From Candidatus Nanoarchaeia archaeon (GTDB taxonomy: Archaea; Nanobdellota; Nanobdellia; Woesearchaeales; UBA525): a DNA stretch of 64,000 nt. Both the position numbers and the translations under genes were made by a program. The notes beneath the pieces are model-generated. The model was not told the DNA's origin. It was given only the letters and a program-made list of their open reading frames with translations, and made no database searches. The stretch is from contig JANQNB010000020.1 of the NCBI GenBank assembly GCA_028279755.1, forward strand, positions 62,001 to 126,000, read 5' to 3'. This document shows positions 55,077 through 64,000 of this stretch, in pieces (position 1 is the stretch's first letter; each line of letters starts with the position of its first letter).

Positions 55077-56639
55077 TTATTTCTTTGCTAATTTCCACAG
55101 AATCTCGAAATGCTGCATGTAGGACTTGGCCACTGCTTGATTCTTGATCATGATTGTCGTTATCGGCTCTGTGAAATCGACAATTGCGACAGTGTCGGCG
55201 AACATAATCGTTCGTACTGGAGCGAAGTAGCTCTTGGGAAGATGGCGCACCTCTGCAGTATGGTTCGGCGGCATATAACCCTCTGAAAAGATGAGCTTTG
55301 TTTTCATCTTGAGCCGTTCCGATTCTTTGATGAATGCATCCAGTTCTTCCCGAACCTGGACTGCCCAGTCATCCTCATCAGTGCCGTAGCCGTAATTGAT
55401 GAAGTCCTTCCCGCCTTTCTTGCACGCTTCGACGATCTCATGCAGCACTTTTATGGGTCCTTCTTTGCCAGTGTAGATCCTCGTTGGATGTTCCGCGATT
55501 TTCCACAAGAGCTGGAATTGTTTGATGAAGGCGTCGGCAATCTCTTGTTTCCTGATGATCACCGTTGTCCAAGGCTCGGTGAAGTCTGCGAGGGCGACCA
55601 TGTCCCCGGCCATCATGATCCGCAGCGGGGAGACGAATTCTTTTGGCAGGTAACGGATGTCAGCGTTCGGTTGTTGATGCTCGCCGCCTTCCATAAAAAG
55701 CAGTTTTGTAGTTATCTTGTGCTTCTTTTCCGCATCCCAGAACTTGGCGAGCTCGTCTGGCAGATATTTTGTATAAGGATTCTCGTCAGTGCCGAAGCCG
55801 TAGTTCGGCAATCCTTTTTTCCCTTCTTCAGCGAGCAGGTCGAGGACGCGTGTGGGCCCTTCTTTGCCGTAATAGACTTGCACCGGCTGCTTCCACATTG
55901 CGTAGAATTGGGTGCGGAAGGATTCCGCCACTTCTTTGTTCTCGATGAGGATTGATAGGCCTTCTCCTTCAAGCACGGTGATGAGCACCTTGTCGTGCCA
56001 GATCTCCATGACGCTCGGGAACAGCAGATGTTTCGGGAGGAATTTAATCTCAGTATTCGGCAAGTGTTTGCGGAAGGTCACATATTCATCGAGCCAGGGG
56101 TATTCCTCGCTGACGAGCTGCTTGAGCTTTGCGCCTTTCTTAACCCGTCGTTCCTGGAAGTGCTGGAAATAAATCTCCCAACTCTTGCTCTGTTTTGTCA
56201 AGCCGAAATCGAGCAACTCGTCGCCTTTCTTGAGATCCTTAATCAAGAGGTCGTGCGCAGCTTTGATCCCACGGCGACCTTTGAAAATCGTTGCGTCAGT
56301 GCCGGCTTCGCTGATTGTCTGCAGAAGCTCGAGCTGCCTGATCAAACGCTGCGCTTCTTTCTTCTGTGTCTTGAGATCCGCCTCCTTCTTCTCCAGGAAG
56401 CTGGTGATCATCGTTGGCGGGTTCGCGCGGTAGATACTCTTTTTTCCCTCTTTCACAAAGCCGACAAGCCCTTTATCAACCAAACGGTCCAGGATGGGAT
56501 ACACTTTCGAGGCGTGCACCTTGCTTTCCTTGATGATGGGCCCTGTGGAGCTTGCACCAAGACTCATCAGCGCGAGATAGACCTTGATTTCTCCTTCACT
56601 CAAGCCAATCTCCGAGAGCAGTGCTGTATCGATATCCAT
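55077..56639 (-). CDS. TrmB-family transcriptional regulator with three sensor-domain repeats
   Basis: N-terminal wHTH 'LSEIGLSEGEIKVYLALMSLGASSTGPIIKESKVHASKVYPILDRLVDKGLVGFVKEGKKSIYRANPP'; repeats containing '(Y)GKEGP..VL', 'DFTEP.TT.(I)I..Q..A..(F/Y)..(Q/H)F..LWK'. Confidence 0.9.
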   Translation of the reverse strand: MDIDTALLSEIGLSEGEIKVYLALMSLGASSTGPIIKESKVHASKVYPILDRLVDKGLVGFVKEGKKSIYRANPPTMITSFLEKKEADLKTQKKEAQRLIRQLELLQTISEAGTDATIFKGRRGIKAAHDLLIKDLKKGDELLDFGLTKQSKSWEIYFQHFQERRVKKGAKLKQLVSEEYPWLDEYVTFRKHLPNTEIKFLPKHLLFPSVMEIWHDKVLITVLEGEGLSILIENKEVAESFRTQFYAMWKQPVQVYYGKEGPTRVLDLLAEEGKKGLPNYGFGTDENPYTKYLPDELAKFWDAEKKHKITTKLLFMEGGEHQQPNADIRYLPKEFVSPLRIMMAGDMVALADFTEPWTTVIIRKQEIADAFIKQFQLLWKIAEHPTRIYTGKEGPIKVLHEIVEACKKGGKDFINYGYGTDEDDWAVQVREELDAFIKESERLKMKTKLIFSEGYMPPNHTAEVRHLPKSYFAPVRTIMFADTVAIVDFTEPITTIMIKNQAVAKSYMQHFEILWKLAKK

Positions 56640-56676
56640 GGCTTTGGAAGAGAGAATATCATACTTAAATTTTTCG

Positions 56677-56689
56677 CCCCTTCAAGGGG
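56677..56689. promoter_or_regulatory. palindrome CCCCTT-C-AAGGGG between divergent TrmB-like and 56744 genes
   Basis: Perfect 6-bp arms; followed by TATA-like ttatatag (56699-56706) for the + gene. Confidence 0.6.
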
Positions 56690-56743
56690 GAAATAAACTT
56701 ATATAGGGATTCTCCACCACTACAGAGTGGTTTCCGAGAGGAT

Positions 56744-57457
56744 ATGATGCGACGATCAACAATCTGGGCATTAGCGCTTCTGACCGCGCTGGGTGCGGCT
56801 CGTGCAAGCGGCGAAGAGCCCAGACACCGCCTGGACCTAAGCCTCCGTCTCACGAACAGTTATGCAAACATGCGTGGTTTTGTTCCGAGTGATGAACCAG
56901 CACTGCAACCAGGCCTCGACTACCGTCTCAACCTGGGCGAATGGGGTACACTCCATCTTGGCTGGTGGGGCAATCTTACTGTTGACGGTCCTGCACAGAC
57001 AGAACGTGACTACGTTGTGGACTGGACTGTGCCCTTGTTGTATCATTCTGAAGGACGGACATTGACAGGAACTGTCTGCTGGAGTAAGTTCATGATTCCC
57101 GACGCTCTGTTTGAGGAATGGATGCTTGGGTTGAAATGGAGCGATCGGAATTGGAGCGCAGGCGTGAACTTCATGCGTGACTATGAAGACGGACAAGGCA
57201 ACTTTGCTGAAGGAGTCGCGACGCGCCGTTGGCAGGTGCATGGGCAGGCTGTCGACACGAGTCTTGCGGCATTGTACAACCATCATTACGCTGTCGACTC
57301 GACTGGCGTGAGTGGCTTCCGAGCGAGTGTTTCGACACCGATCACACTGACTGACAGAGTGACGGTAACGCCAGACGTGCGTCACTTCTACGCAACGCAC
57401 GGCGACTTCGAATCGAACTGGACCTTCGGCTGCTCGATCAGCACGACGCTGCGGTGA
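56744..57457 (+). CDS. secreted protein with beta-barrel-like alternating strands
   Basis: Signal-like N-terminus; strand-like segments LDLSLRLTNSYANM, LDYRLNLGEWGTLHLGWWGNLTV, RTLTGTVCWSKF, WMLGLKWSDRNWSAGVNFM, FRASVSTPITLTDRVTVTPDVRHFYA, SNWTFGCSISTTLR. Confidence 0.6.
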   Translation: MMRRSTIWALALLTALGAARASGEEPRHRLDLSLRLTNSYANMRGFVPSDEPALQPGLDYRLNLGEWGTLHLGWWGNLTVDGPAQTERDYVVDWTVPLLYHSEGRTLTGTVCWSKFMIPDALFEEWMLGLKWSDRNWSAGVNFMRDYEDGQGNFAEGVATRRWQVHGQAVDTSLAALYNHHYAVDSTGVSGFRASVSTPITLTDRVTVTPDVRHFYATHGDFESNWTFGCSISTTLR

Positions 57458-57461
57458 TGCT

Positions 57462-58400
57462 ATGGTAGGATGGAATCCGAGCTACAACTCGCGCTACGCC
57501 TCATTCAATCGGCCTTTGGAAGGGAGAGTGAATGATTATGATGATTTTTCAGCGGTCTATCAACAGATGATGGGTCGGGATATTGCTAGCATTCTGCTGA
57601 ACTTGTATCTGCCAATTTTTAACGAGGCACTGGATCGTGACCATCGCCGTTTCCTTGATCTTGCGTGCGGTTCCGGTGATTTCATCGTTGGTTTGGCTGC
57701 CATACACCGAGAATTGGGGTTGCAGCACACATATCGCGGTATCGATAAATCGAAAGGACAGATTGCCAGGGCAAATGCTCTCCGAGAAGAGCGTTGCGTT
57801 AATGTCAAATTCGTCCACAGCGACGTCGTCCACAGCGACATATTTAACACAAATTTTCTTGAGAATGATGTCATAACAATGAATCTCGACGCCATCAACC
57901 ATCTCCGGGAACCCGATGATTGGCACGCCTTGATGGAAAGAGTTCATGCATGCCTGGTTGAGGACGGTCTCTTTCTCTTTGACATGAACACTGTCAAACG
58001 CTTGAGGTATGATTGGCGTCATCCTGAAGTCATTGTCAAACCGGATATGACATATATCCAGCTTGGTTCTGATCTTTCTGAGATTGGGGGTTTCACCAGA
58101 CGGCGTTTGTATATGGAGATCTTCGCTCAAGGGAGAAAAGCAGTGGAGCAACCTCATGGAGACGTAACCTGGGCGTTCATGGATGCGCTTCAGGGTTTCC
58201 CTTCTGCTCGTGCGGTATCCTCAGAAGAGTACGCGCGGTTTGTGGTGAATGTCGAGCAGATCGCGCCGCCGAATGACGTCTTGTTTGACATGCTGGAGGA
58301 GCACGGTTTCGAAGCTGAAGAACTGGAAATGAGCGATGAACAACGAGCGCAGCATGTCATCATGAAGAACCGACTCTTTGTGAAAGCAAGAAAAGTCTAG
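57462..58400 (+). CDS. class I SAM-dependent methyltransferase
   Basis: 'RRFLDLACGSGDFIVGLAAIHREL...YRGIDKSKGQIARAN', 'LENDVITMNLDAINHL', 'LVEDGLFLFDMNTV'. Confidence 0.9.
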   Translation: MVGWNPSYNSRYASFNRPLEGRVNDYDDFSAVYQQMMGRDIASILLNLYLPIFNEALDRDHRRFLDLACGSGDFIVGLAAIHRELGLQHTYRGIDKSKGQIARANALREERCVNVKFVHSDVVHSDIFNTNFLENDVITMNLDAINHLREPDDWHALMERVHACLVEDGLFLFDMNTVKRLRYDWRHPEVIVKPDMTYIQLGSDLSEIGGFTRRRLYMEIFAQGRKAVEQPHGDVTWAFMDALQGFPSARAVSSEEYARFVVNVEQIAPPNDVLFDMLEEHGFEAEELEMSDEQRAQHVIMKNRLFVKARKV

Positions 58401-59041
58401 CCCTGCTGTTTCCTGATCGCGTCGTAGGCTTCGTTGACCTTGTGGTAGAATTCGTGCTGCATTGTCGAGCCGAGGGTGTTGTAACGTTTCATCAGGACTT
58501 TGTAGTATTTTGTCGCGAGCTTCACCTTGCCCTTGCTCAGCGCAGTATAGAGGTCTTCGAGCACGGTGTTCATCTCGATCGTGGTCGCGTCGTTGGGCTC
58601 GACCACTGGGAATTCGGTGATCACGGTTTCAGTTTTCTTCGGCTTCTTGTGCCAGAGAAAATTAGCGACACGGGTGAGAAAGGGGATGTGCCGCTTGCGC
58701 TCGATGACCAGATCGCGGACGATCGTGTCGAGATCCTGGATAAGCAGCTTCAGCTCTGCCTGGCCGTATTTCGAATCAGTGTATTCCATCAGGCTGAGCT
58801 TCTCGATCAAGCGGTCGACGCGATCGCGGACATTGCTGGACAGGTAGACCTTGTGCAGCTCTTCCTTCAGCTCGGCACTGGTGAACTCGACCGGCTTCTT
58901 GAGATAGGACTTGAAGAAATCCTTGGCAAGCCCATATACCTCGTGCTGCTCGACAAAGGGCTTCTTGAGCAAGAAGGTGGCCTTGCGGCGCGTATCGCGG
59001 GCCACGTCCCCCATGCTCACTCCGGGCTCACCCTTTTTCAT
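58397..59041 (-). CDS. helical cytoplasmic protein related to the intracellular domain of the 47295 product
   Basis: 'VYGLAKDFFKSYLKKPVEFTSAELKEEL' vs 'TYELLSETVRTFYSYVADIPFEFTEEEFRLAL'. Confidence 0.7.
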   Translation of the reverse strand: MKKGEPGVSMGDVARDTRRKATFLLKKPFVEQHEVYGLAKDFFKSYLKKPVEFTSAELKEELHKVYLSSNVRDRVDRLIEKLSLMEYTDSKYGQAELKLLIQDLDTIVRDLVIERKRHIPFLTRVANFLWHKKPKKTETVITEFPVVEPNDATTIEMNTVLEDLYTALSKGKVKLATKYYKVLMKRYNTLGSTMQHEFYHKVNEAYDAIRKQQG

Positions 59042-59159
59042 GCCCTGACTCTTCCAGAGGGAGTTTTTAAACTTTACTCTGAATAAAGCTACTGCCGCGG
59101 CACTATCTCAGACGACAAACTATTTAAATGGTCTTAGCTCGGGAAGTGTTGAAAGAGGT

Positions 59160-60182
59160 GTGGTGTTGGAGCACGAGGAAGATTCTTATAAAGAACTCCA
59201 GAGCGAACAATTCCAGCAGAAGATCGCCTATTACGGCAAGCAGTTCTCCCGGATCAAGGAAGAGATGAAGAAGATCGTCGTAGGCCAGGACCAGGTGGTC
59301 GATTCCCTGATCGAGGCCTTGCTCGCCAACGGCCACGTCCTTGTCGAAGGTATTCCTGGCGTGGGCAAGACCTTGATCGTGCGTACCCTGGCGCGCATCA
59401 CCGGCTGCCAGTTCAGCCGTATCCAGTTCACACCCGACTTGCTGCCGACCGACATCGTGGGCATCACGACCTATGAGGAAGGCAAGGGATTCTTTACTGT
59501 GAAAGGTCCGATCTTCAGCAACTTCGTGCTGGCAGACGAGATCAATCGTTCGCCGCCGAAAGTGCAGTCGGCGTTGCTGGAAAGCATGCAGGAGCGGCAA
59601 GCGACGATCGGTAAAGAAACGTTTCAGCTGCCCTCTCCCTTCTTCGTGATGGCGACGCAGAACCCGATCGAGCAGCTCGGTACGTATAAACTGCCGGAAG
59701 CGCAGGTCGACCGTTTCCTGTTCAAGGTGCTCATGACCTATCCGACGCCAGAGCAGGAGATCCACATCCTGAAGAAGAACATCACGATCCACGACTTCAC
59801 AGAGTTCGAGCTCGAGCCGGTCTTGACCGCAACGGATATTATCGACGCGCAGCGTTTCGCCAAGAAGATCTACCTGAACAAGAAGATCGAGCGCTACCTT
59901 GTCCGCATCGTGGAAGCGACGCGCGACCCGACAAAGTACAATGTCGAGCTGGGCAAGTACATCGGCTACGGTGCCAGCCCTCGTTCTAGCATTGCCTTGT
60001 ACATCTCGAGCAAGGCGCACGCCCTTGTTCGCGGTCGTGGTTATGTCACGCCGCAGGATGTCAAGGACGTTGCGCACAACGTGCTCCGCCACCGCGTCCT
60101 GCTCAATTTTGAAGGCGAAGCAGAAGAGATCAAGCCAGAGCAGATCATCCAGGAAATCCTCGAGAAAGTGCCTATCTTGTGA
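59160..60182 (+). CDS. MoxR-family AAA+ ATPase
   Basis: 'VVGQDQVVDSLIEALLANGHVLVEGIPGVGKTLIVRTLARI', 'FVLADEINRSPPKVQSALLESMQERQATI', 'FFVMATQNPIEQLGTYKLPEAQVDRFLFKV'; GTG start. Confidence 0.95.
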   Translation: MVLEHEEDSYKELQSEQFQQKIAYYGKQFSRIKEEMKKIVVGQDQVVDSLIEALLANGHVLVEGIPGVGKTLIVRTLARITGCQFSRIQFTPDLLPTDIVGITTYEEGKGFFTVKGPIFSNFVLADEINRSPPKVQSALLESMQERQATIGKETFQLPSPFFVMATQNPIEQLGTYKLPEAQVDRFLFKVLMTYPTPEQEIHILKKNITIHDFTEFELEPVLTATDIIDAQRFAKKIYLNKKIERYLVRIVEATRDPTKYNVELGKYIGYGASPRSSIALYISSKAHALVRGRGYVTPQDVKDVAHNVLRHRVLLNFEGEAEEIKPEQIIQEILEKVPIL

Positions 60183-60255
60183 GAGCGCTGCGGTGGTGCA
60201 TGACCAAATCTTTATAAAGGCATTTTCCGGATTCTAGACCAGGAGAGGTGTCCTA

Positions 60256-61158
60256 TTGCCGATCAAAGAGCTTGATCTTGACCTGAAACCCGTGCTGAAG
60301 AATGCGGATGTGCGCGCTCGGAGAAGAGTACTCAGTCGTGTGTTAGAGGGCTCGTGGACCGCGCTGTTGAAAGGCCGTGGTATGGAGTTCGCCGGCTTCC
60401 GCCAATACACCTATGGTGATGACGCTTCCAGAATCGACTGGAACGCGACCCTGCGTGCCAAGGAAGTTCTTGTCAGGGAATTCGAGGAATACAAGACCGT
60501 GAACGTGCTCTTCCTCATGGACGTCTCTGACTCCATGCTCTTCACCAGCCAGCCACGCCTCAAATGCGAATATGCTGCAGAGATCATGTTCAACCTCGCG
60601 ACAGCGATCGCAGACGCGGGCGACAATGTCGGCTATGCCATCTTCAGCGACCATATCATCGCGAAACAGCTTCCAGGGCTGGGCCGCGAAGTCGTCTACC
60701 GCCTGGCACAAGACTTGATGAATGGCGAGCACTACGGCGGGGGCTCTGATTTCAAGCAGGTGATGAACCTCGTCAACAGCATGCTGCACCAACGCTCGCT
60801 GATCATCCTGATCAGCGATTTCATCGGGATGCCGCAAGGATGGGAACGATACATTCAGATGTTCAGCACGCGCTATGATTTGATCGGCGTGATGGTTCGC
60901 GATCCGCACGACTTCCAGCTGCCGCATGCCGGCGTGCAGCTCGTGCTGCGCGACCCGAATGTCAAGGACGACACTCTTCTCGTGGATGTCAAGCAATACG
61001 CGGAAGCGTTCAATGAGGAGGCGAAACGCGAAGAACGCTACATCGAGAGCGTGTTCGAGAAGGCGAAAGGCGGCTTTGTCAAGATCGATACCTCGAAAGA
61101 CCCCTTCGACAAGCTCATCGCGTACTTCCGAAAGCGGGCAAAGATCATCAAGGGATAA
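60256..61158 (+). CDS. DUF58-family protein
   Basis: 'GRGMEFAGFRQYTYGDDASRIDWNATLRAKEVLVREFEEYKTVNVLFLMDVSDSM'; TTG start. Confidence 0.92.
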   Translation: MPIKELDLDLKPVLKNADVRARRRVLSRVLEGSWTALLKGRGMEFAGFRQYTYGDDASRIDWNATLRAKEVLVREFEEYKTVNVLFLMDVSDSMLFTSQPRLKCEYAAEIMFNLATAIADAGDNVGYAIFSDHIIAKQLPGLGREVVYRLAQDLMNGEHYGGGSDFKQVMNLVNSMLHQRSLIILISDFIGMPQGWERYIQMFSTRYDLIGVMVRDPHDFQLPHAGVQLVLRDPNVKDDTLLVDVKQYAEAFNEEAKREERYIESVFEKAKGGFVKIDTSKDPFDKLIAYFRKRAKIIKG

Positions 61159-61160
61159 GC

Positions 61161-62120
61161 ATGGTACAATTCACGTTCGAGAACGCGGCCAATCTCTGGT
61201 TCCTCCTGGCCTTGCCCTTGCTCGTGCTCGCTCATTACTTCTTCCTGCGCAATGCGAAGAAGCGAGCGCTGCGCTTCGCGAATTTTCGCGCGTTGAAACG
61301 CATCACTGGCAAGAAACTGGTGACGAAAAACACCTTCATCCTCTCCCTCCGCTTGCTTATCCTCGCGCTCGTCATACTTGCCGTGAGCGGCACGGTCTTC
61401 TGGTATGAAGGCGAGAGCAATAAGAACGATTTCGTCATCGCGATCGACACCTCGAGCTCGATGACCTCTGAAGACATCCCGCCGACACGTTTGGACAGTG
61501 CGAAGAACGACGCCATCCTGTTCATCGACGCTTTGGAGAGCGAGACAAAGATCGGCGTGTTGACTTTTTCGGGCGTTGCTCTGATCCAGACCGTGCCGAT
61601 CACCGATCGCGACAGGGTGAAAGAAATCATTGAAGGGCTTGAGCCGATACAGGCAGGCGGCACTGACATCCCGGGCGCGATCATCACCGCGACAAATTTA
61701 TTGCTGGACAACGAGAAAGGCCGTGCCATCGTCATGATCACTGACGGCAGCAGCACGATCGAGACCTTCCTTGACGCGAGCATGCAACACGCGGTCGCGT
61801 ACGCGCAGGAGTACCATGTTACGATCCACACGATCGGCATCGGCACGAACACCGGGCCTGTGGGCTACCTGCCCCAGTACTACAACGTGAGCGCGATCTA
61901 CAACGAGGACAACCTTGTAAACATCTCGCAAGCGACGGGTGGTGTGTACTCGCATGCTCAGGATCGGGACGAGCTCATCAACGCCCTGCAGGCGATCGCA
62001 GACCAGTCGACGCGGCAGAACCTGCGCCGAGATTTGAGAGCGCCCCTGATGCTCGCAGCACTCCTCCTCATTTTCTTGGAATGGATCCTGGTGAACACGA
62101 GATATAGAATGCTGCCGTGA
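61161..62120 (+). CDS. BatA/VWA-domain membrane protein
   Basis: TM helices flank MIDAS-type 'FVIAIDTSSSMTSEDIPPTRLDSAK...IVMITDGSS'. Confidence 0.92.
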   Translation: MVQFTFENAANLWFLLALPLLVLAHYFFLRNAKKRALRFANFRALKRITGKKLVTKNTFILSLRLLILALVILAVSGTVFWYEGESNKNDFVIAIDTSSSMTSEDIPPTRLDSAKNDAILFIDALESETKIGVLTFSGVALIQTVPITDRDRVKEIIEGLEPIQAGGTDIPGAIITATNLLLDNEKGRAIVMITDGSSTIETFLDASMQHAVAYAQEYHVTIHTIGIGTNTGPVGYLPQYYNVSAIYNEDNLVNISQATGGVYSHAQDRDELINALQAIADQSTRQNLRRDLRAPLMLAALLLIFLEWILVNTRYRMLP

Positions 62121-62126
62121 GACACA

Positions 62127-62453
62127 ATGGATGAGAAGATACAAGACTATATTGAAAAACAAAAATCCCCTCAGAAGGAAATCTGCAAAAAACTCCACAC
62201 GATTATTGTGAAGACTATACCTGGAACAAAAGATGCAATGAAATGGGGAGTCCCGGCGTATGATGATGGAAAATATTATATTGTGGCGCTTAAGGATCAT
62301 GTTAACATTGGATTCTCGATACAAGGCCTGACAAAAGAACAGATCGGACTGTTTGACGGTGGAGGAAAGACGACAAAACACATCGAAATCAAAGATTTGA
62401 AAGACATTGATGAGAAAAGGATCGTGAAATTATTGAAGATGGTGAAGAAATAA
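62127..62453 (+). CDS. DUF1801/YdhG-like protein
   Basis: 'DAMKWGVPAYDDGKYYIVALKDHVNIGF'. Confidence 0.75.
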   Translation: MDEKIQDYIEKQKSPQKEICKKLHTIIVKTIPGTKDAMKWGVPAYDDGKYYIVALKDHVNIGFSIQGLTKEQIGLFDGGGKTTKHIEIKDLKDIDEKRIVKLLKMVKK

Positions 62454-62459
62454 CGTCAT

Positions 62460-62783
62460 TCACAGCTCATCCCAGCTCTTGATCGGTAAATCATTGATCT
62501 CCCAGGCTTTTTTCCAGCTTACTGGGCCGCATTCCATGCAGGTGAAGAACGTACCGTATTTTGATTCCTTGATGTCGAGATAGCCGCCGCACGCGCATTT
62601 CAGGTTGATCTCCCTGTCGCGGTGCTTGGTGCAGACAGGGAGTTCTTGGCTGTTCTTGATCGTCGCCTGATTGCCGCAGAACGGGCATTGGATCTCCTGG
62701 CTCTGTCCATAGACCTTGCGCATGGCGTCGCAGGACAAGGGGACGTATTTAAGCGTGTCGTCCTCATAATATTTATAAAACAC
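62460..62783 (-). CDS. zinc-ribbon protein (start may be at 62723)
   Basis: 'CPFCGNQATI', 'CTKHRDREINLKCACGGYLDI...FFTCMECG'; the listed GTG start overlaps a TATA-like atttataaaa belonging to the + gene. Confidence 0.7.
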   Translation of the reverse strand: MFYKYYEDDTLKYVPLSCDAMRKVYGQSQEIQCPFCGNQATIKNSQELPVCTKHRDREINLKCACGGYLDIKESKYGTFFTCMECGPVSWKKAWEINDLPIKSWDEL

Positions 62784-62801
62784 TCTGCCTGTCTTGCTCC
62801 T

Positions 62802-64000
62802 ATGCGTTGGTTCCTCGTTTTCCTCATTCCTGTCCTCCTGCTCTCAGCCTGCGAATCCAGCCAGCTCTCCGACGGTCCTGAAGTACAGCCGCCGCCAGCC
62901 CCTGAGCTGCGTCCGCAGATTCCGCGCGTTGACGTTCCCACCAGCACGCCGCCAACGCCGACACAGCCCTCGACACAGTATGGCGAGCTTCGCAGCTTCC
63001 TGAACAGCACGCTCCACTATCGCACTGGACCGCGCGGCCTGATCGTGGGCCAGATCACCGACCCCTTCCTGTTCGGCGACAAGCTCGGCGATATCCTGCC
63101 CATTCTCACACGAACAGAACTGCCCTTCCTCGCAGCGCCGAATCCGAATCCTGATCCCCGATTAGCGAGAGGCCCCTTCCATGCCGAGCAGTTCGTCCGT
63201 TTCGATTTCGACGACAACACCAGCGGCGAGCTCCGCTATGTGCGCGATCCTGACACTGAACGCGTCGAATCAGAGTTATTCTTCGAGGAGGACAAGCCGA
63301 TGTTCGAATACGCGTACCTGCTGGAAGAGGGGAATTTCCACGCGCTCATGGGTTCAGAGATTGAAATATTCGGCGGCCGTTATTGGGTGAAGGAAGTCCA
63401 TGATGATTCGCTGGAGCTCTACGGTGTCGATGTCGAACAATATGTCTTCTTCAGCAACGATTCCTCGTTAAAAATCGACGGCGAGCGCATGCCGGACACG
63501 GACGTCCGCGTGGACCAATGGAGCGTTATCGTGACCTATTACGCTGACGATCCTGACGAGGATGGCATCCGTCTCAAGACTGGCGAGAACCTCAGGAGCA
63601 AGCTGCGCAAGCCAGAAGCCCTGCTCAACCCGATCTTCGACATCTTCTACGACGGGCTGGAGGAGAACCAGCAAGGCCTTCTCGTGTTCGAGAACCGCGG
63701 CAGCGAGGTTGAGATCACGTTTCAGAACATCCTCGGCGAGCAGCGCAGCTTCCGAACCGGATGCGGGGCAGAAGAGGACTTCCTGCACACCAAGGAGTGC
63801 GACGACGACTTTTGCATCGCTGATGAGGAACGTTTCCTGCTCACGTCGCGCCAGGGCGTGACTGACATCTTCGAATTCCGCGGCGTGAACGAGATTGGCA
63901 CTGTCCTGACCTTGCGCGACCACGTGTCTGGCGACGAGCATGTCGTCGAGGTCGAGTACACGACGAGGAACCAGTCAGGCCTGCGCGTGCTCGAGGGCGA
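62802..64000 (+). CDS. lipoprotein / S-layer-like protein, truncated by window end (not in ORF track)
   Basis: MRWFLVFLIPVLLLSACESSQLSDGPEVQPPPAPE lipobox; 'NFHALMGSEIEIFGGRYWVKEVHDDSLEL' resembles S-layer-like domains; frame open to the window edge. Confidence 0.75.
   Translation, partial: MRWFLVFLIPVLLLSACESSQLSDGPEVQPPPAPELRPQIPRVDVPTSTPPTPTQPSTQYGELRSFLNSTLHYRTGPRGLIVGQITDPFLFGDKLGDILPILTRTELPFLAAPNPNPDPRLARGPFHAEQFVRFDFDDNTSGELRYVRDPDTERVESELFFEEDKPMFEYAYLLEEGNFHALMGSEIEIFGGRYWVKEVHDDSLELYGVDVEQYVFFSNDSSLKIDGERMPDTDVRVDQWSVIVTYYADDPDEDGIRLKTGENLRSKLRKPEALLNPIFDIFYDGLEENQQGLLVFENRGSEVEITFQNILGEQRSFRTGCGAEEDFLHTKECDDDFCIADEERFLLTSRQGVTDIFEFRGVNEIGTVLTLRDHVSGDEHVVEVEYTTRNQSGLRVLEG

Noticed and set aside
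59089-59099. Shared tactgccgcgg-like motif with 12696-12706
   Set aside because: Only about 10 bp and GC-rich; expected by chance at this length.

Overview
The window is a gene-dense segment of an archaeal genome. Evidence for an archaeon: TATA-box promoters, an XPD-like helicase, a TrmB-family regulator, and a tRNA with a bulge-helix-bulge (BHB) intron. A DPANN-type archaeon is my inference, not proven. Most of the coding capacity is cell-surface: very long Asn/Ser/Thr-rich beta-sandwich proteins, membrane-anchored Ig-like partners, LVIVD-type beta-propellers, tail-fibre-like 'GIGT..P...LHV' repeats, lipoproteins and TasA/WxL-like small proteins. Main points: (1) an ~18 kb co-directional run of overlapping or abutting genes (21066-39029) starts with a 50-aa AbrB-like gene absent from the ORF track and encodes a tail-fibre-like giant, a family with propellers and/or a shared Cys-rich C-terminal domain, and an M64-like protease; one member is split in two, with a second signal peptide at the break. 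(2) Two tandem ribbon-helix-helix genes, also absent from the track (49377-49662), are coupled by ATGA overlap to a 1237-aa surface protein and preceded by repeated palindromes. (3) A tRNA gene (15552-15682) has a UAU anticodon, a canonical BHB intron and an unexplained 17-nt D-loop insertion; its 3' end lies 2 nt from the ATG of a PEP-swivel-domain gene. (4) A possible phospho-signalling neighbourhood (14802-19645) has a histidine phosphatase, two orphan phosphohistidine-swivel paralogues and an LMW-PTP-like protein. All assignments come from reading the sequence; no database search was run.
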